Shown piece by piece: positions 34,747 to 38,004 of a stretch of 38,004 bases of DNA. The DNA comes from an uncultured Aureispira sp. (lineage in GTDB: Bacteria; Bacteroidota; Bacteroidia; Chitinophagales; Saprospiraceae), in contig CAJQQM010000084.1 of assembly GCA_905480485.1 (NCBI GenBank), positions 1 to 38,004 on the forward strand. The letters are read 5' to 3'. Within the stretch, counting starts at the first letter, position 1, and every line of letters starts with the position of its first letter. A program made the position numbers and the translations under genes. The notes beneath the pieces were generated by a model. The model saw nothing but the letters and a program-made list of their open reading frames with translations, did no database searches and had not been told where the DNA came from.

Positions 34747-37308
34747 CTACAATTTCGTTATTTTTCGAACGATTTTCTGTGCACCCTGCCCGATAGTAAG
34801 CACGTATACAGCAGAAGATAGTTCGGATATATCAAAATGGGTTTTGTTTTGCCCTGCCGATAGTTCTAGGCTACGCTGCAATACAGTACGTCCTAAAACA
34901 TCGCTTATTACAATATTGATAGGTTGCGCTGCTGCCGAAACAAAATCAAGGGTTAAGCCCCCCTCCGTTGGGTTTGGATAGACCCTAAAATCATTCTGAT
35001 CTAATGTTCTATCGAGTACTACCCAATTAGAATAATCAAATGAACCATCATTGTTGACTATCTTGAGTCGGTAATAAGATAATGATAAAGGATCGTTGTC
35101 AACAAAAGCATAATGAAGCCCACCGCTACTGTTGTAAGATATTAATTCCTCTGAATTTATACCGTCGGCAGAACGCTCTAACACAAAATAATCAATAGCC
35201 GTTTCCGTTTCAAAAGACCAATGCAAAAAATTATCATCTCCTTGCTTGTGCCCATCAAACTCTAGCAAACCGGATGCTAAGATAATAGGATCTGGAACGA
35301 CTCTAAAAGCAACTGTACCCCCCGAAAAACTTGCGATTTGATTATTGAACTGAACGTAATTTTTGTTGTTCGTAATAACCGCAGCATTCGTACCAATAAA
35401 GTCGGGTGCTAACTGTTGAACATTCCCGCTATTTATGGTAGTTGGTTGTACATCGGGTATTGGATCATAGGCAGTAGCATCGTTGGTCTTGAACCAAAAT
35501 GGAGCCAATAATGAGAGCCCGTCGTAGCCTGCCACTTGTGCGGCAGGTTCATAGGTTTGTCGCCAGTTTGTAGCTGCTGCCGCAGTTGTATTGTATTCAG
35601 CTTCTTTGTAATAAAAACGAATATTTACATTACCGTTCAAAGAACCCGACAACACATCTACATCCCAATAGCGCCCCATCGCAAATTGCGCATTGAATCC
35701 TGCTAAATCTTGACCGCCAACAGGTTCGTCATAACCCGTTGTGGTAGAATAATCGTTGACTCCTAAGGTTACTCTAGCTGTAAAATCGTTGGTATTTCCA
35801 CCAACAGGCTTGTGTTGAATGGCAAACAATAGGTCATTCGGATTGGTCGGATCATAATAATAACGCCATCCCGAAACATCGTCGCAATATGCGTTGGCTA
35901 CGGTGTAAGCAACCGAACCTGCGATTCCAGGTATAGATTGATTGGGCGCATATTGCACCAACTTAGCATCACAAGGACAACCTATCGTATAACATAAGTA
36001 ATCACTTAGAAAATCGGCATTATAACAACCTCCCGTAATACTTGACAAGGGGGCACCGACCGCTAATGCAACCGGCAGTGGGGCCGGAGGATTCAGTGGA
36101 TCATAATTGAGCGCATGTACGTGGTAGGTATTTCCTACCGTTAAGGAAGTTGTTGCAAATACTCCAGTTGAATTTTGTGCAATAAAATTACCCAAATCAT
36201 CGGCTAAAACATACACCTGAATATATCCAGGCATGGAACCCGATGAGTTTACAATTATAGCTTCATCTTCGCAGACATTACGCTGCTGAAAACAAGCCGG
36301 AGGACAAGCAATGATCGTGTAGCACACATAATCACTCAAAAAATCAGTATTAAAACAGCCTCCTGAAATACTTGAAAGTGCTGCGCCTACCGACAATGCA
36401 GCAGGAAGCGGTGCAGGAGGATTAGAGGGGTCGTAATTTAGGGCATGAACGTGATAGGTATTCCCAACAGGAAAGCCCACTGTGGAAAAGTTGCCGCTTG
36501 TATTTTGAGCAATAAAATTACCCAAATCGTCGGCGAGTACATAAACTTGAACATAGGTCGAATTGTTGCCTGAAGAAGAAACACTTATGCTTGTATTTTC
36601 ACAAACATCATTATTTTGCACACAAGAAGTAGCGCACGATGTAATATTGAAACAGACATAATCTGTAAAAAAGTCGGCATTGAAACAACCAAGATTGGTG
36701 GAACCTACCAAATTTACATCTTGACCTACCGTCGGCAAGGGAGCCGGCGCATCTATAGGATTGTAATTTAAAGCATAAATCCGATATGAATTTCCAGCAG
36801 TGACCAATCCGGTAAAATTACCCGTTGTATTGGTAGCTACCACCAAACTTGTAGCAGCATTAACCAATACGTATAATTGAGTGTAAGTAGCATTGTTACC
36901 TGAGGAAGTCGCCACAACAGGGTCGGTTTCACAAACCGTTGAACTTTGTTGACAACTACCACACGAGCGATTGACGAAATCAGTTAATAAATCGGCATTA
37001 TAACAACCATTCACCACAGAACCAACCAAATTTAAAGGTTGCCCAATCAATACACTTGGCAAGGGAACCGGCGCATTAAAAGGGTCGTAGTTTAGTGCAT
37101 GAATTGTGTAAGATCCTGAAGCAACATTCGCAAAGTTGCCCGTTGTGTTTTCTGCCACGATATTTCCGGAAGCATCTACTAATATGTAGACCTGAGAATA
37201 GGCACTATTATTAGACGATGAAGTCGCCGTAAGGGTACATTGTGCCGAGGTGTTGACACAATAGCCAAACACAAAGTGCAACACAAAAAAGTAAATTAAT
37301 AATTTCAT
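34747..37308 (-). CDS. Secreted surface protein with four Cys-containing repeats and a T9SS type A sorting domain
   Basis: An 853-residue exported protein: signal peptide 1-22 (MKLLIYFFVLHFVFGYCV..., cleavage before QC), four ~100-residue repeats at about 23-450, then a ~300-residue unique beta-rich part. The last ~80 residues are a T9SS type A domain: FRVYPNPTEGGLTLDF, then INIVISDVLGRTVLQRSL, SSAVYVLTI and the terminal IVRKITKL. T9SS cargo crosses the outer membrane through SprA/Sov and is attached to surface lipopolysaccharide or released. Each repeat contains YxQVYVLxxxxGN, a TGNF turn, ALNYDP, APLP and GC(Y/F)NADFLSDYVC. The conserved Cys pairs suggest disulfides. A binding or adhesion role is likely; no enzyme motif is seen. 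It follows the partial exported-protein gene by 48 bases, suggesting one operon, and ends at 34688-34728. Confidence 0.88.
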   Translation of the reverse strand: MKLLIYFFVLHFVFGYCVNTSAQCTLTATSSSNNSAYSQVYILVDASGNIVAENTTGNFANVASGSYTIHALNYDPFNAPVPLPSVLIGQPLNLVGSVVNGCYNADLLTDFVNRSCGSCQQSSTVCETDPVVATSSGNNATYTQLYVLVNAATSLVVATNTTGNFTGLVTAGNSYRIYALNYNPIDAPAPLPTVGQDVNLVGSTNLGCFNADFFTDYVCFNITSCATSCVQNNDVCENTSISVSSSGNNSTYVQVYVLADDLGNFIAQNTSGNFSTVGFPVGNTYHVHALNYDPSNPPAPLPAALSVGAALSSISGGCFNTDFLSDYVCYTIIACPPACFQQRNVCEDEAIIVNSSGSMPGYIQVYVLADDLGNFIAQNSTGVFATTSLTVGNTYHVHALNYDPLNPPAPLPVALAVGAPLSSITGGCYNADFLSDYLCYTIGCPCDAKLVQYAPNQSIPGIAGSVAYTVANAYCDDVSGWRYYYDPTNPNDLLFAIQHKPVGGNTNDFTARVTLGVNDYSTTTGYDEPVGGQDLAGFNAQFAMGRYWDVDVLSGSLNGNVNIRFYYKEAEYNTTAAAATNWRQTYEPAAQVAGYDGLSLLAPFWFKTNDATAYDPIPDVQPTTINSGNVQQLAPDFIGTNAAVITNNKNYVQFNNQIASFSGGTVAFRVVPDPIILASGLLEFDGHKQGDDNFLHWSFETETAIDYFVLERSADGINSEELISYNSSGGLHYAFVDNDPLSLSYYRLKIVNNDGSFDYSNWVVLDRTLDQNDFRVYPNPTEGGLTLDFVSAAAQPINIVISDVLGRTVLQRSLELSAGQNKTHFDISELSSAVYVLTIGQGAQKIVRKITKL
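35960..37242 (-). repeat. Four tandem ~100-residue coding repeats
   Basis: The repeats are arranged head to tail in the 34747-37308 gene, with approximate outer limits given. Repeats 3 and 4 are closest at both protein and DNA level (both contain VQVYVLADDLGNFIAQN or IQVYVLADDLGNFIAQN and GNTYHVHALNYDP), repeats 1 and 2 more divergent. This suggests recent duplication or homogenisation of the last two. Confidence 0.85.
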
Positions 37309-37356
37309 AAACTTACATGTTTTTTAATGAGTTAAAAGGTAAAAAAACATGCTAAA

Positions 37357-38004
37357 TTAATCCCAAGTACCGTTATCAGGCGTACATCCTAAGATATTAC
37401 AAGGCGAAGGAGCGGTAAAAAGGGCATTTGAAGTGAGGGTACAAGAAGCATCCGCAGAGAAAACGGCTGTTACATTTACAGCATTTCCGTCGGCTGCAAG
37501 ATTTGTAAGTAGTACTGTTTGTGGACTAGAGGTAATTGCAAATGATTGTCCGTTTACATCTATAGTACCTGAAGCAGGCTCATTGGAATATGTAAGTGTT
37601 ACTTCTTGAGTATAGGTATTGGTAGCATTTACACAAGGCGTTTGCGTACCGGCAGAAAGAGCAGAAATACCACAGAACTGAGGTATGTTTAGAGTTTCGT
37701 TACAAGAAGGCCCAAAAGTATCATGGTAATTTACATCGACTGTAGTAGGCAAGCCGTTCAAAACAATCGTTATGTTGGTACATAGCGTACTAGAAGAATG
37801 CGATAAAAATATAGCCCCTGTCGTCCAGCGTACTTGCGTGTTGCCAGAAAAAAGGGCTGCATTGTAATTATCTCCCGAAGATGTTGAGATAGTGGTCGGC
37901 GTTCCGGAAACTATAGAAGTAAAAGTACCGCCAACAAATGTCAAAGCGAACCAGTCAGGGTTGCCTTCTAAGCCATTAAACTCAACACATAAATCTAAAT
38001 TTAT
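37357..38004 (-). CDS. C-terminal part of an exported beta-rich protein, N-terminus beyond right edge
   Basis: The frame is open from the right edge to a TAA at 37357-37359, giving at least 215 residues. The apparent start at 37944 is only an in-frame TTG, and reading continues upstream with sensible sequence (DLCVEFNGLEGNPDWFALTF), so the gene is truncated by the window. The product is Thr/Ser/Asn-rich and beta-strand-like with several cysteines (STLCTNITIVL, FGPSCNETLNIPQFC, DASCTLTS, SPCNILGC), like Bacteroidota surface proteins. The visible C-terminus (CTPDNGTWD) is not a T9SS sorting domain, which is unusual for a large exported protein here. It is upstream of, and probably co-transcribed with, the T9SS-sorted gene 48 bases downstream. 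Confidence 0.75.
   Translation of the reverse strand: MNLDLCVEFNGLEGNPDWFALTFVGGTFTSIVSGTPTTISTSSGDNYNAALFSGNTQVRWTTGAIFLSHSSSTLCTNITIVLNGLPTTVDVNYHDTFGPSCNETLNIPQFCGISALSAGTQTPCVNATNTYTQEVTLTYSNEPASGTIDVNGQSFAITSSPQTVLLTNLAADGNAVNVTAVFSADASCTLTSNALFTAPSPCNILGCTPDNGTWD

Noticed and set aside
35960-37242. CRISPR-like or mobile repeat array
   Set aside because: The repeats are ~300 bases, in frame and encode homologous domains of one secreted protein.
1-38004. tRNA, rRNA, insertion sequences, integrases or phage genes
   Set aside because: I looked on both strands and saw no convincing cloverleaf, ribosomal RNA, transposase or phage structural motif; weak structured tRNAs cannot be excluded without a covariance search.

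Overview
The window is chromosomal DNA from a member of the Bacteroidota, most likely the Saprospirales/Chitinophagales side of the phylum (phylum well supported, order a guess). Signs are a C-terminal type IX secretion (T9SS) sorting domain, a PorV/PorQ-family barrel, a TonB-dependent receptor with an N-terminal carboxypeptidase-regulatory-like domain, several TAnnTTTG promoter boxes, a MurA with Asp in place of the catalytic Cys, and AT-rich intergenic DNA. I saw no IS element, integrase, CRISPR array, tRNA or rRNA. It reads as ordinary chromosome with several lineage-specific gene clusters.

Left region (1-11.2 kb, all minus strand). An apparent operon runs TonB-dependent receptor (7347-11189), a 1363-residue exported protein (3200-7291), then a PorV/PorQ-like outer-membrane protein (2047-3135), and ends at a hairpin terminator (1985-2022). 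Just beyond is a second, divergent copy of the large exported protein, cut by the left window edge (1-1930). No SusD is present, so this is not a SusC/SusD pair. It looks like a receptor plus secreted-protein plus PorV-like module with a tandemly duplicated cargo gene.

Housekeeping region (11.5-20.7 kb). It holds a D-2-hydroxyacid dehydrogenase, ksgA and, divergently, pdxA with an unusual 18-residue-repeat acidic tail. Next come an ECF sigma factor with a downstream membrane protein that is its probable anti-sigma or effector, an exported protein of unknown function, a DAACS-family symporter with a good Bacteroidota promoter, and a small conserved-looking protein.

Envelope/signalling operon (20.7-28.2 kb, minus strand). 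A large nSTAND ATPase with one central membrane segment, a coiled coil and seven WD40 repeats is followed by a TPR-like plus beta-barrel protein, a lipoprotein with propeller-like repeats, and a TerB-domain protein, ending at a strong terminator (20674-20705). The four products plausibly span cytoplasm, inner membrane, periplasm and outer membrane. This is my best candidate for an undescribed system. Upstream, between it and murA, is a GC-richer structured stretch whose minus-strand transcript ends in a hairpin followed closely by U10.

Right region (28.6-38 kb). It contains murA (Asp125 variant, predicted fosfomycin-insensitive), a membrane-anchored alpha/beta hydrolase, and convergent with it a tandem CbbX-type AAA+ ATPase with two N-terminal beta-rich repeats. 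Then follow a lone haem-copper oxidase subunit III, a T9SS-sorted adhesin-like protein with four ~100-residue Cys-containing repeats, and the C-terminal part of another exported protein running off the right edge.
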